Counted from the stretch's first letter, positions 29,104 through 38,511 are shown. The stretch: DNA of 64,000 nucleotides from Flavobacteriales bacterium UBA7612 (GCA_002484335.1 DLJQ01000021.1:7056-71055); one strand, 5' to 3'. The notes: generated by a model from the sequence alone, not told the origin. A program made the numbers and translations.

Positions 29104-30303
29104 ATGTACAGTAATAAATTTCAACAATACTTACAAACACAACTAAATGATTTAGAAGAACAAGGATTGTTCAAAAAAGAAAGAATCATTGCTTCACCAC
29201 AAAGTGCAGAGATAACATTAGAAAATGGTAAAAAATTATTAAATTTTTGTGCCAATAATTACCTTGGATTATCTGATAATAAAGAAGTTGTAAACGCTTC
29301 TCAGCAAATGTTAGATAATCGTGGATATGGAATGTCTTCTGTTCGTTTTATTTGTGGAACACAAGATATACATAAACAATTAGAAGAAAAAATATCTTCT
29401 TTTGTTGGAATGGAAGATACTATTTTATATGCTGCCGCATTTGATGCCAATGGAGGAGTTTTTGAACCTCTATTTACTGAAGAAGATGCTATTATTTCTG
29501 ACGAATTAAATCATGCTTCTATTATTGATGGTGTCCGCTTATGTAAAGCTGCTCGTTATCGTTACAAAAACAATAACATGCAAGACTTAGAAGCTCAATT
29601 AATTGCTGCTTCAGAAAAAAATCACCGTTTCAAAATTATTGTAACCGATGGTGTTTTCTCTATGGATGGTATTGTAGCTGACTTAAAAGGTGTATGTGAC
29701 TTAGCTGATAAATATGATGCTTTAGTTATGGTTGATGATTCTCATGCTACAGGTTTTATTGGAAAAACTGGTCGTGGTACACATGAACATAACGAAGTTA
29801 TGGGACGTGTAGATATTATTACTTCTACATTAGGTAAAGCTTTAGGTGGAGCCATGGGAGGATTTACAGCTGGAAAAAAAGAAGTAATCGAAATGTTACG
29901 TCAGAAATCTCGTCCTTATTTATTTTCTAATTCTTTAGCTCCTGGAATTGTTGGTGCTGCATTACAAGTATTAGAAATGTTAGAGAAAGATACATCTTTA
30001 CGTGACAAAGTAATGTGGAATGCTGACTATTTCCGTAAAGGAATGGTTGATGCTGGATTTGATATCCCAGAAGGAGATGCAGCAATAGTTCCTGTTATGC
30101 TTTATGATGCTAAATTATCACAGATAATGGCTGATAAATTACTTGAAGAAGGTGTTTATGTTATTGGATTTTTCTTTCCTGTTGTACCTAGGGATAAAGC
30201 TAGAATTCGTGTACAATTATCTGCAGCACATACAAAAGAACAATTAGACCATACAATTGCTGCTTTTACAAAAGTTGGAAAAGAATTAGGAATTATTAAA
30301 TAA
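29104..30303 (+). CDS. kbl: Glycine C-acetyltransferase (2-amino-3-ketobutyrate CoA ligase)
   Basis: PLP enzyme of the alpha-oxoamine synthase group. It interconverts 2-amino-3-oxobutyrate plus CoA and glycine plus acetyl-CoA in threonine breakdown. The 399 residues include LNHASI (His137), DDSHATG (211-217, the PLP-contacting Asp and His), and the Schiff-base lysine in STLGKALGG (Lys245). Length and N-terminus match the family. The usual partner, threonine dehydrogenase, is not in the window. The related 8-amino-7-oxononanoate synthase is less likely, because the N-terminus (LEEQGLFKKERIIASPQ) is of the Kbl type. Confidence 0.93.
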   Translation: MYSNKFQQYLQTQLNDLEEQGLFKKERIIASPQSAEITLENGKKLLNFCANNYLGLSDNKEVVNASQQMLDNRGYGMSSVRFICGTQDIHKQLEEKISSFVGMEDTILYAAAFDANGGVFEPLFTEEDAIISDELNHASIIDGVRLCKAARYRYKNNNMQDLEAQLIAASEKNHRFKIIVTDGVFSMDGIVADLKGVCDLADKYDALVMVDDSHATGFIGKTGRGTHEHNEVMGRVDIITSTLGKALGGAMGGFTAGKKEVIEMLRQKSRPYLFSNSLAPGIVGAALQVLEMLEKDTSLRDKVMWNADYFRKGMVDAGFDIPEGDAAIVPVMLYDAKLSQIMADKLLEEGVYVIGFFFPVVPRDKARIRVQLSAAHTKEQLDHTIAAFTKVGKELGIIK

Positions 30304-30316
30304 TAATTTCTTACCT

Positions 30317-30489
30317 GTTGTGCATTTTGAATTAAAATTCGTCAGTTCGAGTTATTTTTCGGAATAAAATGTAGAAAAATTGTATCGAGAATAGAATTTT
30401 ATCTTCAAAACCTTTTTCTCGATACAAAATTCTTACAGAATTCCACTCGAAATGACAGTTTTGTTAATAAAATAAACAAAATGCACAAC
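30317..30489. repeat. Nested palindromic intergenic repeat
   Basis: Three nested inverted repeats. The outer is GTTGTGCATTTTG (30317-30329) with CAAAATGCACAAC (30477-30489). The middle is GTCAGTTCGAGT (30341-30352) with ACTCGAAATGAC (30445-30456), one mismatch. The inner is TTGTATCGAGAA (30380-30391) with TTCTCGATACAA (30416-30427). The whole could fold into a long cruciform or RNA hairpin. The TCGAGT/ATGACA core resembles dispersed palindromes of flavobacterial genomes. It has no coding capacity, so a MITE- or REP-like element is likely. Confidence 0.75.
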
Positions 30490-30514
30490 GGATTAATTTC
30501 TTATAAAAATATTT

Positions 30515-30549
30515 ACAAAGCCATTTTTTTTGAAATGGCTTTGTTTCAT
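30515..30549 (+). terminator. Hairpin terminator downstream of kbl/repeat
   Basis: ACAAAGCCATTT (30515-30526) pairs with AAATGGCTTTGT (30533-30544), followed by a short T-rich tail. Confidence 0.65.
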
Positions 30550-30565
30550 TTAAAAAATTATAAAT

Positions 30566-31054
30566 ATGTTATTTAAAGCCAAAAATTTTCATATCATAAC
30601 TGCTCTAACAAAAGATGAAGCAATAAAAATACTTCAAGAAAATACAACGAAAAAAAAGTTTTTTACTCTTGGATCTTTTAAATCAGAATTTGAGGGTTTT
30701 ATAAAAGATGATTACTTTGAAATTGAAAAATCTATTTCTGGTAGAAACTCTTTTAATCCTCATATAAAAGGAAATTTTATAAAAATTGATGATAACACAA
30801 CTGAAATTAATTTTAGCTTGAAAATGAATTGGTTTGTTTCTGTGTTTTTTATTTTCTTTATTACATTTATTATAATTTTCGGAATTAGTTCTCCATTTTT
30901 ATTAGAAGAATGGTATTTAGGAGTTGGAGGAAGTTTATTTTTTCTAATTTTTATATATTTTTTCTATTTTATTTTTTCATCTATTACTTTGAACAATATT
31001 CTTGGTTCTTTTAAAAAATTATACCATTCAAATCCACAAGAACAAGATTTATAA
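30566..31054 (+). CDS. Small membrane protein of unknown function
   Basis: A 162-residue protein I cannot name. The first ~90 residues are soluble (FEGFIKDDYFEIEKSISGRN followed by SFNPHIKG). Two transmembrane helices follow (about 93-113 and 119-141), with a short charged tail. The soluble segment looks like one found in unnamed flavobacterial membrane proteins with a PH- or DUF-like beta fold, but I have no function for it. It is monocistronic, bounded by a terminator upstream and a promoter for the next gene. Confidence 0.6.
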   Translation: MLFKAKNFHIITALTKDEAIKILQENTTKKKFFTLGSFKSEFEGFIKDDYFEIEKSISGRNSFNPHIKGNFIKIDDNTTEINFSLKMNWFVSVFFIFFITFIIIFGISSPFLLEEWYLGVGGSLFFLIFIYFFYFIFSSITLNNILGSFKKLYHSNPQEQDL

Positions 31055-31084
31055 TACAAATAGATAATTCCTCTAAATTCATAG

Positions 31085-31111
31085 TTGTGCGCTTATTTTA
31101 CTTTATATTTG
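31085..31111 (+). promoter_or_regulatory. Promoter of the MFS transporter gene
   Basis: TTG (31085-31087), 16-nt spacer, TATATTTG (31104-31111). The -7 box is a full match; the spacer is one base shorter than usual. Confidence 0.55.
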
Positions 31112-31173
31112 TAGAACTAAACCACAAATTTCTCAAAGAATATTTTTTTATAATCTTTTAAAAATTTACTGCT

Positions 31174-32331
31174 ATGAAAGTAAATAATTTAGCACTTGCT
31201 GCTGGAACGCTTGGATTGGGAATATCTGAATTTGGAATGATGGGCGTTTTACCTGACGTTGCAAAAGATTTACAAATATCTATACCTGAAGCTGCCCATT
31301 TTATATCATTTTATGCTGCTGGAGTTTGTGTTGGTGCACCGATAATAGTAATTCTAGGAAGAAAAATCCCATATAAAAAGTTATTAATTTACTTAGTTGG
31401 ACTAATCATTTTTGGTAACTTACTCACATGTTTGTCTTTCTCTTACGAAACTTTAGCTGCTTCTAGATTTATTGCGGGATTACCACATGGAGCTTATTTT
31501 GGAGTTGCAGCAATTGTAGCAAGTAAATTATCTGATGTAGGTAAGCAAAGTGCTGCCGTTGCTATGGTTCTTTCTGGAATGACTGTTGCAAATTTATTAG
31601 GAATACCACTTTGTACTTTTCTTGGAGATGTCTTTTCATGGAGAATAACTTATATCGCTGTAACTATTTGGAGTTTTATTACAATTATTCTAATCAATAA
31701 ATGGATTCCTATCATTCCATTGACTGTAATTACTAATTTTTCGAGTCAATTTACTTTTCTTAAAAACTGGAAACCTTGGGTTTTAATTTTAATTATCACT
31801 TTTGGTAATGGAGGGATTTTTTGTTGGTTTAGCTATATCAGTAAATTAATGACAAACGTTGCAGGGTTTAACCAAGCACATTTAGGTAATATTATGTTTT
31901 TGGCTGGAATAGGAATGTTTTTAGGTAATATTTTGAGTGGAAAAATGTCTGATCGATTTTCTCCCATCAAAGTTGTTATTTTTATACAAGCTTTAGCTAT
32001 CGTTGGATTAATCTCTGTTTTTTATTTATCCCATTTACAATCCATTGCTCTTATTAGTTTATTACTGCTTACTGCTTGTTTATTTGGTCTTTCTGCACCA
32101 GAACAAGTTTTATTACTTAGAAATTCAGAAGGAGGACAAATGCTGGGTGCTTCTTGTGCGCAAATAGCATTTAATCTTGGAAATGCAATAGGTGCATTGG
32201 CTGGAGGTATTCCTATTACAAAAGGTTTTTCATACAATTATACAGCTATACCTGGAATTGCTATTTCATCTTTAGGATTACTTTTGTTATTATTTTTCTA
32301 TTTTAAAACACAAAAAAAGTCACTTAAATAA
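31174..32331 (+). CDS. MFS transporter, AraJ/DHA1-like drug or sugar efflux
   Basis: Inner-membrane proton-coupled exporter of 385 residues with twelve predicted helices. The N-terminus (GTLGLGISEFGMMGVLPDVA) is characteristic of the AraJ/YdhP branch of DHA1 efflux proteins. The family loop motif appears as LGRKIPYKKLL between helices 2 and 3. It has its own promoter and stands alone. The substrate cannot be read; the branch includes pumps for arabinose, purines and chloramphenicol-like drugs. It is complete, unlike the truncated pump at 17.8-18.8 kb. Confidence 0.85.
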   Translation: MKVNNLALAAGTLGLGISEFGMMGVLPDVAKDLQISIPEAAHFISFYAAGVCVGAPIIVILGRKIPYKKLLIYLVGLIIFGNLLTCLSFSYETLAASRFIAGLPHGAYFGVAAIVASKLSDVGKQSAAVAMVLSGMTVANLLGIPLCTFLGDVFSWRITYIAVTIWSFITIILINKWIPIIPLTVITNFSSQFTFLKNWKPWVLILIITFGNGGIFCWFSYISKLMTNVAGFNQAHLGNIMFLAGIGMFLGNILSGKMSDRFSPIKVVIFIQALAIVGLISVFYLSHLQSIALISLLLLTACLFGLSAPEQVLLLRNSEGGQMLGASCAQIAFNLGNAIGALAGGIPITKGFSYNYTAIPGIAISSLGLLLLLFFYFKTQKKSLK

Positions 32332-32403
32332 ATTTTATATAACGACATTATTTGTCTTTTAGAAATAGTAATTTTACGTTTATAGAATTATACGAATATA
32401 CTT

Positions 32404-35091
32404 ATGGCTCAATTCATACAAAGTGTCGTGAAAGATTTGTTAGATAACAAAACAAACTTTCTGAATACAACTTTAATACTTCCTGGAAAACGTCCGATGT
32501 TATTTTTTAAAGAAGAATTTCAGCGACAAGCAAAAAATATACTTTTACCAGAAATGAGAAGTATTGAGGAATTGATGAGTGAACTTTCTGGTTTAGAAAT
32601 AATTTCTGGAATTAACCTTTGGTTTAAAGCTTATCAAGCGTATAAAAAAGTTGTAGAAAAAGCTGATACTTTTGAAGAATTTATAAAATGGGGACCAACT
32701 ATTTTAAAAGATTTTGATGACATTGATGCTTCTTTGCAGCCAGCAGATAAAATTTTGGATTATTTAGTCTCTGTAGAACGCATTAGTAAATGGGGAGAAG
32801 GAAAAATTGAAATCGGAAAAAATGAAGTGATTCAAAATCATCTTACATTTTGGGGAATCGTTTCTAAAATGTATTTTCAATTACAACAAGATTTAATTGC
32901 TGCAAGAGAAGGTTATGCGGGAATGGTTTTTCGTATTGCAAGTGAAAAAGCTGATGAAATTATAGAAAATAACACTAAAAAGTATGTTTTTGCTGGTTTC
33001 AATGCTCTAACAAAGGCTGAACAAGGATTAATTTTTAGATTAGAAAAAGAAAATTTAGCTACTTTGTATTGGGATGCTGATAAATATTATTATAATAATC
33101 CTAACCAAGAAGCTGGTTCTTTTTTAAGACAGTATAAAGACAAAATAAAACCAATTAATTGGGTTGTTGATGAGTTTTCTAAATCTAAAAATTTAAAAAC
33201 TATTGGTGTTGCAAAGCAAGTTGGACAAGCAAAATATATTGCAGATATTATTCGAAATTTATCCGAAGAAGAAATAAAAAATACAGCCTTAATTTTAGCT
33301 GATGAATCTATATTACCGGCTATTTTAAATTCGTTACCGGAAAATATTACTCATCTTAATATTTCTATGGGAATACCCTTACGTTCTGTTCCATTAGCGC
33401 AATTTTTTAAATCTATTTTTGAACTGCAAATGAATCGTGAAAAATTAGGGAAAGGTTCATTATTTTACTTTAAGAATATTCTACAGATTTTAGAAAATAA
33501 AACTTTATCTGAATATAGTTCTGATGAAAGTAGAACTCTGGCTTATGATATTAGAAAACAAAATAGAATTTTTAATTCTGAAAATTCTATACAAAGTTCT
33601 TTAGGAGATTCTATTTTCAGGTCTTTATTTCATATTCCAAAATCGATTACAGAATTTATTCATCATCTTAAAAATTGGACTGATGCATTACTACATCATC
33701 CGAAAATGAATGATTTATTAATGAAAGAATATTTATTCTTCTTTAAAAAAGTTTTCAATCAGCTGCATGAAAATTTATTGGTTATTGATGATATAAAGGA
33801 TTACCGAACTCTATTTTTATTATATAATAAAATTGTTTCGTCAGAAACTGTTGCTTTTATTGGAGAACCATTAAAAGGATTACAATTAATGGGATTGTTG
33901 GAAACTCGTCTATTGAACTTTGAAAATATAATCATGACTTCTGTAAATGATGAGATATTACCTCTTGGTCGACAAAATAATACCTTTATTCCTTACGACA
34001 TTCGTAAACAAATGAAGTTGAATACTTTTACTGAAAATGATTCTATATATGCTTATCATTTCTATCGATTAATACAACGTGCTAAAAATGCATATTTTGT
34101 TTACGATACAGAAGCTGATGGTATGAGTTCTGGTGAAAAATCAAGATTTCTTGCTCAAATAAAATTTGAAAGTAATCATACAATTGAAGAAATTTTTGCT
34201 GCTCCAGACTTTAAATCAGAACCTCTAAGAGAAATTGTTATAGAGAAAACGGAAGAAACAATACATAAATTATGGAATTGGGCAAATGATGGAATTTCTC
34301 CTTCTTCTTTATCAACTTATTTAAGAAATCAACTTGATTTCTATGAACAACGAATTTTTAGAATTGATGAAGTTGAAGAAGCAGAAGAAACCGTTAGTGC
34401 AAGAACATTAGGAAACATAGTTCATGCTACTTTAGAGGAATTGTATACTCCTATTCTTAATCGTATTTTACACGAAAACGATTTTAAAGCAATAGAAAAA
34501 CAGAAAGATAGTACTTTACAAAAACATTTTAGAAATGAATACAAAGATGGTCATTTGGATAAAGGACCAAATTATTTGATTTATAAAATTGCAGAAAAAA
34601 TTGTTGATGGTGTTTTAAGTAAAGATTTAAAAACTGCAAAAGAAAATGAATTTATAATTCAGTCTTTAGAAATTAAAAACAAAATTGATTTCACTTTAAC
34701 TAATGGTAAAACTATTAAATTAAGTGGAGTTATTGATCGTATAGATTCTGTAAACAATCAAATAAGAATCATCGATTATAAAACAGGATATGCAAGTGAT
34801 ATATCAGTCAAAACCGAAGAAATAGAATTAGTTTACCAAAAAGAAGATAAAGCTAAACAGTTACAATTAATTTTTTATGCTCATCTGTTTTATGCAGATA
34901 AAGCTAATTTAAATAAGGATATTGAGCTATGTATATTTCCTATAAAATTCCCTAAAAAGGAATTAATAAAATTAAAAGTAGATAAAAATTCTGTTATTGA
35001 TTCATCTATTGTAGAAAATTCTAAAGAAGCTATGAGTACTTTAATTGAGGAAATTCTTAGTGCTAATATTCCATTTAAACAAAATAGCTAA
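32404..35091 (+). CDS. AddB/RexB-like PD-(D/E)XK nuclease
   Basis: An 895-residue protein of double-strand break processing. The first ~600 residues have the architecture of an inactivated UvrD-like helicase, as in AddB. The C-terminal ~270 residues form a PD-(D/E)XK nuclease: TLGNIVHATLEELY (His/Glu motif), SGVIDRID (catalytic Asp) and RIIDYKTG (Asp-x-Lys). The four cysteines of the AddB iron-sulfur cluster are absent; only one Cys lies in this region. The helicase partner (AddA-like) is not adjacent and must be elsewhere if it exists. It would act in recombinational repair or phage DNA degradation. Confidence 0.85.
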   Translation: MAQFIQSVVKDLLDNKTNFLNTTLILPGKRPMLFFKEEFQRQAKNILLPEMRSIEELMSELSGLEIISGINLWFKAYQAYKKVVEKADTFEEFIKWGPTILKDFDDIDASLQPADKILDYLVSVERISKWGEGKIEIGKNEVIQNHLTFWGIVSKMYFQLQQDLIAAREGYAGMVFRIASEKADEIIENNTKKYVFAGFNALTKAEQGLIFRLEKENLATLYWDADKYYYNNPNQEAGSFLRQYKDKIKPINWVVDEFSKSKNLKTIGVAKQVGQAKYIADIIRNLSEEEIKNTALILADESILPAILNSLPENITHLNISMGIPLRSVPLAQFFKSIFELQMNREKLGKGSLFYFKNILQILENKTLSEYSSDESRTLAYDIRKQNRIFNSENSIQSSLGDSIFRSLFHIPKSITEFIHHLKNWTDALLHHPKMNDLLMKEYLFFFKKVFNQLHENLLVIDDIKDYRTLFLLYNKIVSSETVAFIGEPLKGLQLMGLLETRLLNFENIIMTSVNDEILPLGRQNNTFIPYDIRKQMKLNTFTENDSIYAYHFYRLIQRAKNAYFVYDTEADGMSSGEKSRFLAQIKFESNHTIEEIFAAPDFKSEPLREIVIEKTEETIHKLWNWANDGISPSSLSTYLRNQLDFYEQRIFRIDEVEEAEETVSARTLGNIVHATLEELYTPILNRILHENDFKAIEKQKDSTLQKHFRNEYKDGHLDKGPNYLIYKIAEKIVDGVLSKDLKTAKENEFIIQSLEIKNKIDFTLTNGKTIKLSGVIDRIDSVNNQIRIIDYKTGYASDISVKTEEIELVYQKEDKAKQLQLIFYAHLFYADKANLNKDIELCIFPIKFPKKELIKLKVDKNSVIDSSIVENSKEAMSTLIEEILSANIPFKQNS

Positions 35092-35198
35092 TGGTAGTAC
35101 ACTAATAAAATATTTTTTATTTAACTAATTATTAATTGATTAGACTTTTTATAACGTATAAACTTTTCATTATTCTTAATATTTTATTAAAAAAATAG

Positions 35199-35206
35199 TA
35201 GTTTTG
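35199..35206 (+). promoter_or_regulatory. -7 box upstream of the symporter gene
   Basis: TAGTTTTG matches TAnnTTTG, 21 nt before the start codon. No clear -33 box. Confidence 0.45.
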
Positions 35207-35227
35207 AAAAAAGTATAAATTCACATA

Positions 35228-36487
35228 ATGAAAAACAATAAACTATTTATAGCCATAATCATTGCCTTAATTCTGGGAGTTATTTTGGGAGGAATTGTGC
35301 ATTATAATGCATCACCAGAAACTGTTAAGACATTTTCTACCAACATTAAACTTCTTGGAACTATTTTTATTCGTTTAATACAAATGATTATTGCTCCATT
35401 AGTTTTCTCAACATTAGTAGTTGGTATAGCAAAAATGGGAGATATGAAAATGGTTGGTCGCGTTGGTGGTCGTGCATTAGGATGGTTTATTACAGCATCA
35501 CTTTGTTCGTTAATCATTGGTTGTATTGTAATTAACATTATGAAACCTGGTGAAGGTTTAACAATTCAAATGGACACAAGTAATGCTCAAGATTTATTAA
35601 ATGCTCAATCTTCTCTTACATTAGAACACTTTGTTACACACATGATTCCTAAATCTGTTTTTGAATCATTTGCTACAAATGAAATTTTACAAATTGTTGT
35701 TTTCTCTATTTTCTTTGGTATTGCATTAGCTGCTTATGGAAAAGAAGGAGAAATTGTTACGAAAGCATTAGATAAAATTTCTCATGTTGTTCTTATAATG
35801 GTAGGATATATTATGTGGACTGCTCCATTAGGGGTTTTAGGAGCTATTGCTGCAGCAATTGCAACTTATGGATTTGGTATTTTCTTATTGTATGTAAAAT
35901 ATATTATTGCCTTTGTTATAGGTATTGCTATCTTATGGATTGTACTTTGTTTTGTAGGATATCTTATTATTGGACGACGTTTATTCGATCTATTAAAACA
36001 TATCAAAGAACCACTATTAATAGCATTCTCTACAACTTCATCAGAAGCTGTATTTCCAAAATTAGTTGAAGAATTAGAAAAATTTGGAGCTCAGAAAAAA
36101 ATAATTACATTCACATTACCTCTTGGTTATTCATTCAACCTAGACGGATCTATGATGTACATGACGTTTGCATCTCTATTCATTGCTCAAGTTTATGGTA
36201 TACATATGCCAATAGAAAAACAAGTATTAATGTTATTAGTTCTTATGCTAACTTCTAAAGGTGTTGCAGGTGTTCCAAGAGCTTCATTAATTGTTGTTGT
36301 TGCTACTTGTTCTATGTTTGGTATTCCACCAGAAGGTATTGCATTAATTCTACCGATTGATCATTTTTGTGATATGGCAAGATCTATGACAAATGTGCTA
36401 GGTAATGCACTTTCTACTGTTGCTGTAGACAAATGGGAAGGTCATGTTGCTGTAGAACAAACATTCACAGATGATAATCAAGCATAA
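35228..36487 (+). CDS. Dicarboxylate/amino acid:cation symporter (DAACS family)
   Basis: Inner-membrane sodium- or proton-coupled importer of glutamate, aspartate or C4-dicarboxylates, 419 residues. It shows the family core: a Ser-rich re-entrant loop (AFSTTSSEAVFPKL), the helix 7 motif PLGYSFNLDGSMMYMTFA, re-entrant hairpin 2 (SKGVAGVPRASLIVV) and helix 8 (LPIDHFCDMARSMTNVLGNA). In the family the Asp and the Arg/Asn of helix 8 bind the substrate amino group and carboxylate. DMARSMTN has Arg-Ser here, so glutamate/aspartate is as likely as succinate. It is transcribed alone and ends in a shared terminator. Confidence 0.93.
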   Translation: MKNNKLFIAIIIALILGVILGGIVHYNASPETVKTFSTNIKLLGTIFIRLIQMIIAPLVFSTLVVGIAKMGDMKMVGRVGGRALGWFITASLCSLIIGCIVINIMKPGEGLTIQMDTSNAQDLLNAQSSLTLEHFVTHMIPKSVFESFATNEILQIVVFSIFFGIALAAYGKEGEIVTKALDKISHVVLIMVGYIMWTAPLGVLGAIAAAIATYGFGIFLLYVKYIIAFVIGIAILWIVLCFVGYLIIGRRLFDLLKHIKEPLLIAFSTTSSEAVFPKLVEELEKFGAQKKIITFTLPLGYSFNLDGSMMYMTFASLFIAQVYGIHMPIEKQVLMLLVLMLTSKGVAGVPRASLIVVVATCSMFGIPPEGIALILPIDHFCDMARSMTNVLGNALSTVAVDKWEGHVAVEQTFTDDNQA

Positions 36488-36507
36488 ATGCTTAAAATAA
36501 ATTATAT

Positions 36508-36538
36508 AAAAAAAGCTCCTAAAATAGGAGCTTTTTTA
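36508..36538. terminator. Bidirectional terminator between convergent genes
   Basis: AAAAGCTCCTA (36511-36521) pairs with TAGGAGCTTTT (36525-36535), with A- and T-runs on the two sides. Confidence 0.9.
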
Positions 36539-36551
36539 ATTTATAGTAATT

Positions 36552-37703
36552 TTAATTAGAATGCTTTTTGTTTTCTAATATTGCTCTTAATCCTATCATA
36601 GAAATGGCTAAAATTCCAAATATAAAAGTAAGCCAAGGCGTAAATTCTACTCCGTATTTCATTATTATTATCCCTCCTAATGTTGTACCAATAGAAACAC
36701 CTAAATTACCAAAAGAAGTTGCTAAACTATTTGCAAACTCCATTGCTTCTGGAGCAGAAGAAATCATATAAGTTGATGCATTTAAAAAACTTGGTGAATA
36801 CATAAATCCCCATAATCCTACAATAATAATTGTAGTGAAAAACATATCTGTTGTATAATATAATAGTAATGGAACAATAATAGTTCCTGTTAAAAAAAAT
36901 AAAGTTGTTTTAGTAACACTTTTATTCATCATTTTACCTGCTACAAAATTAGCAACAACACCAACTATTCCAAAAATAAATAGCATATAACTTACTGTTG
37001 TATTATCCATATTTTTAGCTCTATTTAAATAATCTGCAAAATAACTATATGTAGAAAACCAAGCTGCAATCATAAAAAAATTCATTGCTGTACTTATTAT
37101 AAATTCAGGTTTTTTCAATATTTTAAGTTGACTACCGTAAGATTTTTTTTCATGAACTGGCATATTAGGTAATCCAAAATAAATAAAAACAAGAGCAATA
37201 AAACTTATAATTGCCTGTACAATAAATGATGACTGCCAAGAGAATATACTAGCTAAATAAGTCGCAAAAGGCACTGTTGTTACCATAGCAATCGCAACAC
37301 CACTAAAGACAATACTCATTAATTCATTTTTATTTGATTCATTTCCTTTAGAAACTGCTACTGATAATGCAGTAGCTATATACACTGGCTGTAAAAAAGC
37401 AGGTAATAATCGAACTAATACCAACAACCAAAAAGGAGGTGAAAATGAAGAAATAATACCTGTAAATAAAAAGATTAATAAGCTAGTAAACATGACTTTT
37501 TTTCGATCTAATCCTGAAACTAATAAAGTCATAAATGGTCCTGTTAAAGCTATAACTAATGCAAAAGCACTTAATAATATTCCTGCTTTATCAATACTAA
37601 TTTTGTAATAATCTGCTATTTGTGGTAAAATTCCAATAATCCCAAATTCTGTTGTTATAATACCTAAAAATCCTAAACATCCTATGTATGCGTATTTTTT
37701 CAT
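36552..37703 (-). CDS. MFS transporter (DHA1-like)
   Basis: Inner-membrane exporter of 383 residues with twelve predicted helices. Its N-terminus (GCLGFLGIITTEFGIIGILPQI) parallels that of the 31174 transporter and places it in the same DHA1/AraJ-like group. The loop 2-3 motif is SGLDRKKVMF. The terminal residues are short and charged. It stands alone. The 240-bp upstream region contains several GTAT/ATAC palindromes that could be operators for a local repressor, so induction by its substrate is possible. The substrate is unknown. Confidence 0.85.
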   Translation of the reverse strand: MKKYAYIGCLGFLGIITTEFGIIGILPQIADYYKISIDKAGILLSAFALVIALTGPFMTLLVSGLDRKKVMFTSLLIFLFTGIISSFSPPFWLLVLVRLLPAFLQPVYIATALSVAVSKGNESNKNELMSIVFSGVAIAMVTTVPFATYLASIFSWQSSFIVQAIISFIALVFIYFGLPNMPVHEKKSYGSQLKILKKPEFIISTAMNFFMIAAWFSTYSYFADYLNRAKNMDNTTVSYMLFIFGIVGVVANFVAGKMMNKSVTKTTLFFLTGTIIVPLLLYYTTDMFFTTIIIVGLWGFMYSPSFLNASTYMISSAPEAMEFANSLATSFGNLGVSIGTTLGGIIIMKYGVEFTPWLTFIFGILAISMIGLRAILENKKHSN

Positions 37704-37740
37704 TTAATAAAAATTTATTATATATATTTTATGATGTAAA

Positions 37741-37806
37741 TGTATCTATACATAGTTATTTATGCATTGTATACTACTAAATGTATGATACAAACATTTT
37801 TGTATG
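37741..37806. promoter_or_regulatory. Cluster of TGTAT/ATACA palindromes (candidate operator)
   Basis: Within 66 bp lie TGTATCTATACA (37741-37752), TTGTATAC (37768-37775), the perfect TGTATGATACA (37782-37792), and TGTATG (37801-37806). They start 38 bp upstream of the MFS start codon. The repeated half-sites suggest a dimeric repressor, but AT-richness makes such motifs fairly frequent. Confidence 0.4.
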
Positions 37807-37872
37807 TTATAGATATATAAAGGAAAATTTGGCTACAATAGAAATCTATTAGATCTAATTACTGTAAAAAAA

Positions 37873-37893
37873 TCACTGAAATCAGTGAGCTTT
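37873..37893 (+). promoter_or_regulatory. TCACTGA-type element upstream of the 37945 gene
   Basis: TCACTG-AAAT-CAGTGA-GC followed by a T-run. It is a perfect 6-bp inverted repeat and a possible divergent copy of the motif before several genes at 44-53 kb. It lies about 57 nt before the start codon, oriented toward the gene. Confidence 0.35.
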
Positions 37894-37911
37894 TATAGGG
37901 TTTAGATATAA

Positions 37912-37919
37912 TATCTTTG
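37912..37919 (+). promoter_or_regulatory. -7 box of the 37945 gene promoter
   Basis: TATCTTTG matches TAnnTTTG, 25 nt before the ATG. Confidence 0.5.
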
Positions 37920-37944
37920 ACGGAATTATTATATATAATATAAA

Positions 37945-38511
37945 ATGAAAAAAATATATTTATCAATCTTTTTTTATTTACTAAGTTTTGTTGTTTTTGC
38001 GCAATCATTGAATGTCATTATAACTCAAAATGGAAAAATAATTGAACCAAAAAATAATATCTATAAACTTAGAAAATCTACATTCATATTTGAGATTACA
38101 GCCAAAAATATTGAAGGTTTTTTAGTTGGAGCTACTACAAATAAAACAATATATACTTCTGCTATTAATAAATATAACGCCCGAGCTCCATGGTTTCAAA
38201 ATACGGGTATGGCAGAAGAATTATATAATAAAGATAAAGAATTATTTTTAATGGATAATGCACCATCTTATTGGTACTTTACAGATGAAAAAGATCATCG
38301 ATTTGACAAAAATCCTAAAGGAAGTTTAAATAATTGGACTGCCAAAAGAACCATTACAAAATTTTACGATATAATGATAGATCAAGCTATTGATTTAAAA
38401 AACTTTGATAAAGATGTTTATATCTTAATGTACAATCCTATTTACAACGATGAGTATGATTTAGTTGGAAAGAAAAACTTATTTTATGCTATTTTAAAAT
38501 TTGAAGACTAA
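37945..38511 (+). CDS. Exported protein of unknown function
   Basis: A 188-residue protein with a signal peptide (MKKIYLSIFFYLLSFVVFAQ, cleavage near residue 19). The mature part is about 170 residues, rich in Tyr, Trp and Lys, with patterns such as APSYWYFTDEKDHRFDKNPK. It shows no lipobox and no domain I recognise. It has its own promoter and a strong terminator, so it is a single-gene unit. It is probably periplasmic or surface-located; the function is unknown. Confidence 0.6.
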   Translation: MKKIYLSIFFYLLSFVVFAQSLNVIITQNGKIIEPKNNIYKLRKSTFIFEITAKNIEGFLVGATTNKTIYTSAINKYNARAPWFQNTGMAEELYNKDKELFLMDNAPSYWYFTDEKDHRFDKNPKGSLNNWTAKRTITKFYDIMIDQAIDLKNFDKDVYILMYNPIYNDEYDLVGKKNLFYAILKFED

